IMG/VR virus record: IMGVR_UViG_3300025128_000184
Coordinates: 1 to 32,896 of that record
From: a virus
Reading direction: 5' to 3' (one strand)
DNA: 32,896 nt
The notes under the pieces were generated by a model. The model worked only from the letters and a program-made list of their open reading frames with translations, was not told where the DNA came from and did no database searches. Position numbers and translations under genes: made by a program. Below, in pieces: positions 9,174 to 14,405 of this stretch. Within the stretch, counting starts at the first letter, position 1; every line of letters begins with the position of its first letter.

Positions 9174-9344
9174 TTAATCGTGTTGTGGAAGTCTTCCTCC
9201 GTGACCATACTTCATTTTCATACCACCCATAGCCTTGTTTTTATTACCCATCATTTTAAAATCAATACCTGAAAGTTTTCCGTCTTTATTTTTATCAAGT
9301 TTTACCTGACCACCTTTTAAATACCTTTTTTTCTTTTTATACAT
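9174..9344 (-). CDS. 56-aa protein with EF-hand-like calcium loop
   Basis: Starts MYKKKKRYLKGGQVKLD and ends GGRLPQHD. The segment DKNKDGKLSGID matches an EF-hand/dockerin loop: Asp or Asn at positions 1, 3 and 5, Gly at 6, a hydrophobic residue at 8 and Asp at 12. After it come FKMMGNKNKAMGGMKMKYG. Very short phage proteins with one such loop exist; whether it binds calcium is not shown. It is the first gene of the leftward late block, 27 nt downstream of a TATCTTTG box, and its stop is followed by the TAATTATG junction leading into the 79-aa gene. Confidence 0.68.
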   Translation of the reverse strand: MYKKKKRYLKGGQVKLDKNKDGKLSGIDFKMMGNKNKAMGGMKMKYGHGGRLPQHD

Positions 9345-9546
9345 AACTTAAGAGTTTAAATTTATAATGTACAAAGATACAAATTTTTTTTTATTTTTTT
9401 TTAAAAATTTTATTTTGTTGAGAGAGAGTCATACGTTATGGGTAACCTCCCCCTTTACTTTCAAAACTTTGGATGGGGGTAGGGCTTTCGTCACTTCGTT
9501 CCTCATTTCAATTACAGATAACTATTAACCAATTAAATATATTATT
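9345..9546. other. Divergent intergenic region between late-left and early-right genes
   Basis: About 200 bp without a convincing gene. It holds the leftward promoter box (9372-9379), long A/T homopolymer runs (about 9380-9416), an imperfect inverted repeat CCTCCCCC (9446-9453) and GGGGGTAGG (9475-9483, one bulged T), and the first copy of the early leader repeat. The GC-rich arms stand out in otherwise AT-rich DNA and could be a transcription-control hairpin for the rightward message. Confidence 0.5.
9372..9379 (-). promoter_or_regulatory. Bacteroidota -7 box for the leftward late operon
   Basis: Minus-strand TATCTTTG, exact TAnnTTTG, 27 nt before the ATG at 9344. Upstream on the same strand is an A-run instead of a clear -33 TTTG. 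It would drive the three small genes and the murein hydrolase as far as the terminator at 6203-6240. Confidence 0.55.
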
Positions 9547-9549
9547 ATG
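9485..9549 (+). promoter_or_regulatory. Early leader repeat, copy A
   Basis: First copy of a leader found before several small genes. It contains GTCACTTCGTTCCTC, then 13 nt, then ATAACTATTAAC (9518-9529), then 17 nt of A/T ending in ATATTATTATG. Copies B and C share the same parts in the same order. The spacing suggests a promoter with an unusual -7 (TATTAAC) or a 5' UTR element; no TAnnTTTG box is present here. Confidence 0.55.
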
Positions 9550-9693
9550 TCCAACTTACTAGCATTCGCAGCATGTCTTCTATGTGTATTAGCAGAAGCA
9601 GCATTCTTTGGTATTTCAGCTTACATCTTGTATCTTATATTCATCAAGAAAGACACAAAGACCTTAGATACTATTAAGAAATTGAGAGGATAA
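9547..9693 (+). CDS. 48-aa single-pass membrane protein, early cassette A
   Basis: MSNLLAFAACLLCVLAEAAF begins a continuous hydrophobic helix through ISAYILYLIFI, followed by a Lys-rich cytoplasmic tail (KKDTKTLDTIKKLRG). The build is that of a tiny inner-membrane protein, as many phages express early to modify the host. The frame is supported by a repeated leader before the ATG and by a terminator that uses its last two codons and stop. No homologue is recognised. Confidence 0.62.
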   Translation: MSNLLAFAACLLCVLAEAAFFGISAYILYLIFIKKDTKTLDTIKKLRG

Positions 9694-9705
9694 CCTCTCT
9701 TTTTT
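9684..9705 (+). terminator. Intrinsic terminator with the stop codon in its loop (cassette A)
   Basis: GAGAGG (9684-9689), loop ATAA (9690-9693), CCTCTC (9694-9699), then a T run to 9705. The TAA stop of the 48-aa gene is in the loop. Confidence 0.85.
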
Positions 9706-10063
9706 GCATAATATGTGTGTATTGATGTCAGTGTTAGCTAATCTAATAACCCTTAAAACAGTGTAATTACATAGTATTTTACTATGATAAATAAGTTAAT
9801 TGTTTGATTATCAGTTAGTTATTGATATTATATCAGTAATAACTATAAATATATAACTATCATATTTATTTAAGTGATTAAACTAATTACTAATTATGCT
9901 ACGAAGTTATACAAAATATTTGATATTGTCAAGTGTTGCACAACATTTATTTTCAACGATATACTATCAGTATGTATTTATGTGATTAACAAATAATTAC
10001 GATAGTCACTGCGTTCCTTCGGTATTCTATTACTAATAACTATTAACTATAAAATATACTATT
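9694..10063. other. 370-bp AT-rich non-coding stretch with short inverted and direct repeats
   Basis: No gene with good support. Hairpins visible: CATAGTA-TTT-TACTATG (9770-9786); AGTTATT...AATAACT from 9817 with inner GATA/TATC; TGTT-GCAC-AACA near 9935; ATACT-ATC-AGTAT near 9961. An 8-mer GTGATTAA followed closely by TTAC recurs at 9874 and 9982, with GTGATTAA again at 10857. The stretch ends in leader repeat B. It could be a regulatory region, an untranslated RNA or part of a replication origin; no canonical DnaA box was found. Confidence 0.45.
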
Positions 10064-10066
10064 ATG
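9997..10066 (+). promoter_or_regulatory. Early leader repeat, copy B
   Basis: Contains ACGATAGTCACTGCGTTCCT and TTCGG (ending 10022), exactly 13 nt, ATAACTATTAAC (10036-10047), then 16 nt to the ATG at 10064. TTCGG to TATTAA is 18 nt, the same as in copy C. Confidence 0.6.
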
Positions 10067-10183
10067 AAAAATCTATCGCTCAACATTCTTGTAATCTTAT
10101 TACTTCCAATAACCGTTCCATTCATACTATTAACTAACTATGATAACGTATGGGGAGAAGCAATAAAACAAATAAAGGGATAA
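10064..10183 (+). CDS. 39-aa membrane protein, early cassette B
   Basis: MKNLSLNILVILLLPITVPF plus ILL forms one transmembrane helix, followed by TNYDNVWGEAIKQIKG. It could instead be a signal-anchored peptide. Same arrangement as the 48-aa gene: repeated leader directly upstream and a terminator overlapping the stop codon. Not recognised as any known family; the matching architecture is the main reason for calling it a gene. Confidence 0.6.
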   Translation: MKNLSLNILVILLLPITVPFILLTNYDNVWGEAIKQIKG

Positions 10184-10194
10184 TCTCCTTTTTT
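10174..10194 (+). terminator. Intrinsic terminator with the stop codon in its loop (cassette B)
   Basis: AAAGG-GA, loop TAA (10181-10183, the stop codon), TC, bulged T, CCTTT, then T to 10194. Weaker stem than in cassette A but the same design. Confidence 0.7.
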
Positions 10195-10197
10195 ACC

Positions 10198-10397
10198 TAC
10201 GAATAGTCGTGCCTCCTTTCGGTTCACATACTTCGTATGCTCATTTTAATTTTATATAGGTAATAATAACTGTTAGAGTATACACGAAAGTGCTTCGCAT
10301 GCTAACTTACCTTTACCACAGGACATATTTATCTAAACTTACGAGCACACACACAACCTAACTTAGGTGCTTCAAGTAAAGAAAATGTCCTTTTTTT
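10198..10397 (+). ncRNA. Candidate structured non-coding RNA cassette with its own terminator
   Basis: The unit starts with a partial leader repeat (TACGAATAGTCGTGCCTCCT, then TTTCGG) and ends in an intrinsic terminator, but no convincing reading frame lies between. Visible structure: CATAC-TTC-GTATG (about 10226-10238); a nested arm AGGTAA (10258-10263) with TTACCT (10307-10312) enclosing GTTA/TAAC and a CAC-GAAA-GTG tetraloop hairpin; and a terminal hairpin AGGACAT (10320-10326) with ATGTCCT (10385-10391) around CCTAA-C-TTAGG, followed by seven T. The only ATG frame (10299-10361, 20 codons) has no leader. A small RNA is the simplest reading. Confidence 0.45.
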
Positions 10398-10400
10398 GCT

Positions 10401-10465
10401 TACGAAACGACTGCGTCTTTCGGTGTTATATTACATATAACTATTAATCAATATATATTATTATG
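10401..10465 (+). promoter_or_regulatory. Early leader repeat, copy C
   Basis: TACGAAACGACTGCGTC, then TTTCGG (10418-10423), 13 nt, ATAACTATTAAT (10437-10448), 14 nt, ATG at 10463. Directly follows the T-tract of the preceding terminator. Confidence 0.6.
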
Positions 10466-10534
10466 AAATATTACCAATCAGTTCAAAACTTTATCGTTAA
10501 AGTATACAATACATTGTATGTATATTATAACTAA
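10463..10534 (+). CDS. Possible 23-aa Tyr-rich leader peptide
   Basis: MKYYQSVQNFIVKVYNTLYV followed by YYN and a stop; six Tyr in 23 residues. It begins exactly where leader repeat C places an ATG, and ends 22 nt before the ATG of the 74-aa membrane protein. It may be a leader peptide or only the translated part of a 5' UTR. The leader spacing is the evidence; there is no homology. Confidence 0.4.
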   Translation: MKYYQSVQNFIVKVYNTLYVYYN

Positions 10535-10556
10535 TTATTAACCTAAATTAAATATC

Positions 10557-10781
10557 ATGTCAATACTTGGAATCGCATTCTTCACCGCTATAGGTTATTT
10601 TATTATAGTCTATAAATTATTAGGTAGAAAGAAATTAGTTAAAACACAGTTACTGTGGGATATACTATTTACTATCGGTCTACCTATACTATTCATCGGT
10701 ACATTCAGTGGACTAGCAACAGCTGTATTAGCTGGAGTTATGTTCTCTGTATTCACATCATTACTACCAAAGGAGAGCTAG
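10557..10781 (+). CDS. 74-aa two-helix membrane protein, early cassette C
   Basis: Two hydrophobic segments: residues about 2-21 (SILGIAFFTAIGYFIIVYKL) and about 35-66 (WDILFTIGLPILFIGTFSGL and following), separated by a basic loop GRKKLVKTQ. The size and shape suit a small inner-membrane protein; a holin-like or superinfection-exclusion role is conceivable, but the true holin candidate is elsewhere (27824-28216). It follows the 23-aa leader frame and its stop codon lies inside a terminator loop, like the other cassettes. Confidence 0.68.
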   Translation: MSILGIAFFTAIGYFIIVYKLLGRKKLVKTQLLWDILFTIGLPILFIGTFSGLATAVLAGVMFSVFTSLLPKES

Positions 10782-10792
10782 ACTCTCTTTTT
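10769..10792 (+). terminator. Intrinsic terminator with the stop codon in its loop (cassette C)
   Basis: AAAGGAGAG (10769-10777), loop CTAGA, CTCTCTTTT (10783-10791), one G-T pair. The TAG stop (10779-10781) is in the loop. The T-tract is short beyond the stem. Confidence 0.7.
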
Positions 10793-10901
10793 AGAACTCA
10801 CTTTGTTCGTTCAATTTATATTATCTATAGATATATGTGTGGCTAATAATACCAGAGTGATTAAGTAACTACGACTAAAACTCAAGCACAATATCCTTAT
10901 A

Positions 10902-10984
10902 ATATTATGGTTAATAATATATAGGTCGGAGCAATATAATTGTAAATCACAAACCGTTCAGGTAGTTGATAATTATATTGTTCC
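10902..10984 (+). ncRNA. Candidate structured RNA: 14-bp hairpin before the 109-aa gene
   Basis: The 247-bp gap 10782-11028 has no gene. It contains ATATTAT-GGTTA-ATAATAT (10902-10920), then GGAGCAATATAATT (10928-10941) pairing over 14 bp (one G-T) with AATTATATTGTTCC (10971-10984). The 29-nt loop can fold further (ATCA...TTGAT and ACC-GTTCA-GGT). The element is followed by a weak T/C tract and, 44 nt later, the ATG at 11029. It may be a 5' UTR control structure or a small RNA. Another partial leader (ACTCACTTTGTTCGTTC, from 10797) begins the gap. Confidence 0.5.
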
Positions 10985-11028
10985 TTCCTTTTACAACAAA
11001 ATAAATGTATAACTTAAATTAAATAATT

Positions 11029-11358
11029 ATGAAACTAATTAGTATTCTGATAACAGCCGCGTTATTTATTAACGTAAATCACTATCAATCAAGACCTTAC
11101 ACTGACTGTATACCTGAAGCATGGTATGATGACTTCAGCGACTTTGAGTATGAAAACAAAATAGATACAGTATTAATAGATACTGCATCTTCAGACACAA
11201 CATTAATAGACACTACTCGCAATCCTTATCACGATATAGATTGGGCAGCAGAGTTCGCTAAATTAGATGATAAATTAGATAGCATGGATATGAATATCAA
11301 CGAATTAATTATCTATGAAATTGAAAACTATAATGACACAATAAATAAAAATAAATAA
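11029..11358 (+). CDS. Small secreted or membrane-anchored acidic protein
   Basis: 109 aa. MKLISILITAALFINV looks like a Sec signal peptide or anchor, followed by a strongly acidic mature part with a small internal repeat (DTVLIDT, DTTLIDT) and two Asp-rich helices (LDDKLDSMDMNINELI). If exported it would act in the periplasm or at the envelope. No family recognised. It is followed 3 nt later by the 64-aa gene, with one shared terminator after both. Confidence 0.65.
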   Translation: MKLISILITAALFINVNHYQSRPYTDCIPEAWYDDFSDFEYENKIDTVLIDTASSDTTLIDTTRNPYHDIDWAAEFAKLDDKLDSMDMNINELIIYEIENYNDTINKNK

Positions 11359-11360
11359 TT

Positions 11361-11555
11361 ATGAGCATAGATATAAGTATAAAGAAAATAGATACATATA
11401 ATAAAATATTAGATGTTATAAACAGTAGTTCTACAAAACATCATCAAGACGTAGCATATATAATGATAGAAAGATTCGGGAATTTATTCTTTGACGAATC
11501 ACTTACAGAAATATTATTAGAAACAGCTAATAAAACATTTGGATATACAGATTAA
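11361..11555 (+). CDS. Uncharacterised 64-aa protein
   Basis: Helical, no membrane segment and no recognised domain (MSIDISIKKIDTYNKILDVI and following). Two-gene unit with the 109-aa gene, closed by the strong terminator at 11558-11583. Confidence 0.62.
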   Translation: MSIDISIKKIDTYNKILDVINSSSTKHHQDVAYIMIERFGNLFFDESLTEILLETANKTFGYTD

Positions 11556-11557
11556 CT

Positions 11558-11583
11558 AAGAACCCTTCGGGGTTCTTTTTTTG
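11558..11583 (+). terminator. Strong intrinsic terminator with UUCG loop
   Basis: AAGAACCC (11558-11565), TTCG, GGGTTCTT (11570-11577), then T to 11583: perfect 8-bp stem with a stabilising UUCG tetraloop. Confidence 0.9.
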
Positions 11584-11617
11584 TTATATATAAGTATTAA
11601 TTTAAAAATATAAAAAA

Positions 11618-12004
11618 ATGGCAAAAGCTAAAACAGCAAAGAAAGCTACTAAAGTAGCAAAGACAGTAGAAGCAGAAACTACTAAAAACAAAGGACAATT
11701 AGTTCCTAACATCAAAATTACACCTCACACATTTAAGAACGGGACAACTATTCTTAATATCAGTTGTAAATTACCAGACTTCATTGACTTCTTACAAAAC
11801 AATAAAGTTGTAGGTAAAGACGGCAGCTCTTGGGTTAACATGAAGGGTTTACCATCTAGTTCTGGTGGATACACTGTTATACTAAATGACTACTTCCATG
11901 ACGCACAACAACTTGCAGATGAAGTATTTGGTGCAGATGAACTTGACGTACAAGTTGAAGACTTTGAGTTAGAAAGTAGAAAACAAGAGAACAAAGTATC
12001 ATAA
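11618..12004 (+). CDS. Uncharacterised early protein with basic N-terminus and acidic C-terminus
   Basis: 128 aa. Ala/Lys-rich N-terminal tail (MAKAKTAKKATKVAKTVEAE), a compact middle with beta-like segments (NGTTILNISCKLPDFIDFLQ; SSWVNMKGLPSSSGGYTVIL) and an acidic end (ADELDVQVEDFELESRKQ). The charge layout recalls DNA-binding accessory proteins but no fold is identified. It is a single-gene unit: terminator before, structured terminator after, so it is probably strongly and separately expressed. Confidence 0.7.
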   Translation: MAKAKTAKKATKVAKTVEAETTKNKGQLVPNIKITPHTFKNGTTILNISCKLPDFIDFLQNNKVVGKDGSSWVNMKGLPSSSGGYTVILNDYFHDAQQLADEVFGADELDVQVEDFELESRKQENKVS

Positions 12005-12011
12005 TAATTAT

Positions 12012-12093
12012 AAAAGAGAGTATTATCGTTTAACGAGCGTTACGTAGAAAATAGGATAAAGTCAACGCGCCTATCGGTTAACGCTCTCTTTTT
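12012..12093 (+). terminator. Terminator-like stem with a 63-nt insert
   Basis: AAAAGAGAG (12012-12020) pairs perfectly with CTCTCTTTT (12084-12092), followed by T. The 63 nt between the arms are more GC-rich than their surroundings and contain TTTAACG and GTTAACG segments, so the insert probably folds by itself. A normal terminator loop is far shorter, so this could be a 3' UTR structure or a processed RNA. Confidence 0.55.
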
Positions 12094-12098
12094 GCTTT

Positions 12099-12142
12099 AC
12101 AAGTCTTTCAGACTTGTGTTTTTATTGCATATAACTTTTAAC
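12099..12142 (+). promoter_or_regulatory. Leader hairpin plus ATAACTTTTAAC element (copy E of the leader)
   Basis: ACAAGTCT-TTC-AGACTTGT (12099-12117) then GTTTTTATT: a perfect 8-bp stem with a T-tract, able to terminate or pause. It is followed by ATAACTTTTAAC (12131-12142), 17 nt before the ATG at 12160, the same spacing as in copies A-C. Confidence 0.5.
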
Positions 12143-12159
12143 CCCTTAAATTTATATTT

Positions 12160-12525
12160 ATGAAAAACCAATTAGAACTAACTGATGATTACATCAAAAA
12201 ATTGAAAACACTATTACGAATGAAAAAGATTACTTCTTATGATGTAGCTCACGCTTCATTTAGAAAAGCAAATCAACACTGTATTATTAGCTCTACAGAC
12301 AAAAGAACATTAACTATCACATTTATAAACGGTGATGTTAAGAAATTTCCTACAATTATATCCTTATTAAATGAAATTAAAATAATTAATAAATGGTATA
12401 AGTCTGCTAGAAGAAAGTATATCAAAAGATATTATAAAGTAATAGGAAAATGGAATAACAGGCATAACAATAAAGCTCCTAAACAAGAGCAATTTAACGC
12501 CTTAATTGAAAAATATAATATATGA
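12160..12525 (+). CDS. Uncharacterised basic protein
   Basis: 121 aa, rich in Lys, Arg and aromatic residues, especially WYKSARRKYIKRYYKVIGKW. No domain recognised; nucleic-acid binding is likely only from charge. First gene of the long overlapping early operon, preceded by the ATAACTTTTAAC leader. Confidence 0.68.
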   Translation: MKNQLELTDDYIKKLKTLLRMKKITSYDVAHASFRKANQHCIISSTDKRTLTITFINGDVKKFPTIISLLNEIKIINKWYKSARRKYIKRYYKVIGKWNNRHNNKAPKQEQFNALIEKYNI

Positions 12526-12698
12526 TTATTACCGAAGAATTAAAACTTAAAGCAAACATAAGAACAAGGTGTGCTAGAATCATAGCCACCTTGAACTCTC
12601 CTTATGAACAACAAACAGTTAATCAACTTATTAAAGAAACTGAAAAATTAGTAAAATATTGTATGTATAACCAAATAAATAACGAAAATGGAAAATAA
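12522..12698 (+). CDS. Uncharacterised 58-aa protein
   Basis: MIITEELKLKANIRTRCARI starts a short helical protein ending NNENGK. Overlaps the previous gene by ATGA (4 nt) and the next one by 11 nt, the tight packing typical of this operon and the main reason to accept it. No family. Confidence 0.58.
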   Translation: MIITEELKLKANIRTRCARIIATLNSPYEQQTVNQLIKETEKLVKYCMYNQINNENGK

Positions 12699-13080
12699 AA
12701 CATCAGAAAACATAATAAAATACAAAGACGAATTAACAGCTGAAACATTACAAGGTATTATTGACAACTTGCAAGCTCAAGTAGGCGAATTAACTACAGA
12801 AATTTTTAATAAAGAAAAAACATTACGAGACATCAACAAACCAACTATAACACAAAAACAATTAGATACAATAAATGAAGCAATATCTAATTATACAGAC
12901 AATGTGGAGTTTTCTGAACAAGACTTTGATGTAGAACTTTGTATGGAATACGATAATAGAATTGAAATAAGTAGCTTATGTTTTAATTCTTCTGGAGATA
13001 TGTTTGATGATATAATGAGATATGTAGAAAAAGAATTTAGAGTTATACAAGAAGAAGAAACCTCTACTGATGAATCTTAA
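12688..13080 (+). CDS. Uncharacterised acidic coiled-coil protein
   Basis: 130 aa. The first 55 residues form a likely coiled coil (LQGIIDNLQAQVGELTTEIF); the rest is acidic, with FDVELCMEYDNRIEISSLCF. Overlaps both neighbours by 11 nt. No recognised function. Confidence 0.65.
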   Translation: MENKTSENIIKYKDELTAETLQGIIDNLQAQVGELTTEIFNKEKTLRDINKPTITQKQLDTINEAISNYTDNVEFSEQDFDVELCMEYDNRIEISSLCFNSSGDMFDDIMRYVEKEFRVIQEEETSTDES

Positions 13081-13255
13081 TTACGAAGACTGGAGTAAGT
13101 CTACATATCAACATTGTGACGACCCTACAGAACACGATGAAGAAGAGACAGACTTCACAGAAGATGATGTAGAATTAACCATGTGTTTAGATTACCTAGA
13201 CGAACACAATATGATGGAAGACTTTTTAATATGGGTAAATAAAAATTACAAATAA
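13070..13255 (+). CDS. Uncharacterised acidic 61-aa protein
   Basis: Strongly acidic (EHDEEETDFTEDDVELTMCL), net negative, no basic region. Acidic mini-proteins of this sort sometimes mimic DNA or bind host factors, but nothing here proves it. Start overlaps the preceding gene by 11 nt; the DUF932 gene follows one base after its stop. Confidence 0.58.
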   Translation: MNLNYEDWSKSTYQHCDDPTEHDEEETDFTEDDVELTMCLDYLDEHNMMEDFLIWVNKNYK

Positions 13256-13256
13256 T

Positions 13257-14132
13257 ATGAAAACAACGGAACAAATTCTTAATGAAAACGGACTTAACTG
13301 GAATGTAACTAAAGAAAAACTAATGTATGCTGGTGAGTGTACTCCTAGCGCTAACAATGGATTACATGACACTGATTACTACGGTATAGTTCGTGAAGAT
13401 ACAGGTGAAGTATTTACTACTGTTAAAAAAGGATATACTCCTACGCAAAACTCTAAAATTATAGACACTATGCAATCAATCGCAGGTAATAATGATTTAA
13501 TAATTACTAAAGCTTTAGCGATAAATGGTGGTAGAAAAATATTAGTACAAATGCAAAAACCTGACAATACAGTATATATAGGTGGTCAAGAGACTAAACA
13601 ATATGTATATGCTATCAACTCTCATGATGGGACATCAGCTTTAAAGTTTGGGTTTATGAATCAAGTAGTATATTGTTCAAATCAATTTGCTTGGATGAGT
13701 AACAATGGACTTAAAGGATATGTTCATAAACAATCTATCCAAGATAAAGTAACTAATTTACCAGAGATTCTTAACTTTGATGGACAAGAAGAAAGAATAG
13801 CTCAATTACACGAGATGAGTATGACGCCTATAGGACATAAAGAAATCACTGGATTACTAGATTATTTAACTGGTATAGACTCTACAGTCCCTAATTGGGC
13901 AGGAGATATAAGTACAAGAAAGAATAATATTAGAGGAGATTTATATATGTCTGTTACTAAAGAGACTAATAGAGTAGGAATGAATAAATGGGGGCTCTTT
14001 AACGGAGTAACTATGTATACATCTCATAGTAAATCTATACCTAATAGAGAAAATGGCAGAGAAGAATCTGTTTATACTGGCTCAGGTCAGAAAATGAATG
14101 ATAATGCATTTAGTTGGTTATCAAATAATTAA
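13257..14132 (+). CDS. DUF932 family protein (phage/plasmid-like)
   Basis: 291 aa. Shows the features of the DUF932 / phage-plasmid-like family: an N-terminal GECTPSANNGLHDTDYYGIV segment, GEVFTTVKKGYTPTQNSKII, GGRKILVQMQKP and YVYAINSHDGTSALKFGF. Members are common on phages and plasmids among early genes; the biochemical role is not established. Length is in the usual range. Tight to the gene before (1 nt) and 2 nt before the next. Confidence 0.82.
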   Translation: MKTTEQILNENGLNWNVTKEKLMYAGECTPSANNGLHDTDYYGIVREDTGEVFTTVKKGYTPTQNSKIIDTMQSIAGNNDLIITKALAINGGRKILVQMQKPDNTVYIGGQETKQYVYAINSHDGTSALKFGFMNQVVYCSNQFAWMSNNGLKGYVHKQSIQDKVTNLPEILNFDGQEERIAQLHEMSMTPIGHKEITGLLDYLTGIDSTVPNWAGDISTRKNNIRGDLYMSVTKETNRVGMNKWGLFNGVTMYTSHSKSIPNRENGREESVYTGSGQKMNDNAFSWLSNN

Positions 14133-14134
14133 TT

Positions 14135-14299
14135 ATGAAATGGTATTTAAAAATAATAATAACAAATACTAAATCTAAATACATGATAAGAACATATGGA
14201 TATAGTATAATAGTATATAAAAAACTATTTCCGTATGTTTTTATTAAACATCGTGTATTTGAAGATTTAGATAAAGCAATTGAATATATTAATCAATAA
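14135..14299 (+). CDS. Uncharacterised 54-aa basic protein
   Basis: MKWYLKIIITNTKSKYMIRT then YGYSIIVYKKLFPYVFIK and a helical end (FEDLDKAIEYINQ). Predicted as a small alternating beta/helix protein, resembling a short curved-sheet domain; no family recognised. Begins 2 nt after the DUF932 stop with an AATTATG start typical of this genome. Confidence 0.58.
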   Translation: MKWYLKIIITNTKSKYMIRTYGYSIIVYKKLFPYVFIKHRVFEDLDKAIEYINQ

Positions 14300-14306
14300 T
14301 AATACA

Positions 14307-14382
14307 GAGAGCTCATACCAAAGCAGTATTGGAAACATGAGCGCGCAAACATGGAACAATATACTCAGGTCACTGAGCTCTC
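14307..14382 (+). promoter_or_regulatory. Long imperfect hairpin between genes
   Basis: GAGAGCTCA (14307-14315) pairs perfectly with TGAGCTCTC (14374-14382). Inside, ACC...AGTATTG can pair with CAATATACT...GGT. It lies in the 106-nt gap before the ATG at 14406, an unusually long gap in an operon where most genes overlap. Candidate translational control or RNA-processing element. Confidence 0.45.
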
Positions 14383-14405
14383 CTTATTATTCTAAAAACA
14401 AAATT

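Noticed and set aside
10299-10361. 20-codon frame inside the candidate RNA cassette
   Set aside because: No leader element, no A-rich start context, unremarkable composition; probably chance.
10655-10846. 63-codon plus-strand frame overlapping the 74-aa membrane protein
   Set aside because: Shadow frame: it runs through the terminator and has no leader, while the 74-aa frame is hydrophobic in a protein-like way.
14280-14405. 42 extra N-terminal residues for the gene at 14406, from a TTG
   Set aside because: Passes through the hairpin, starts in the preceding gene and misses the conserved-looking MGRYYDGDIEGKFWF start. Kept as a possibility only.
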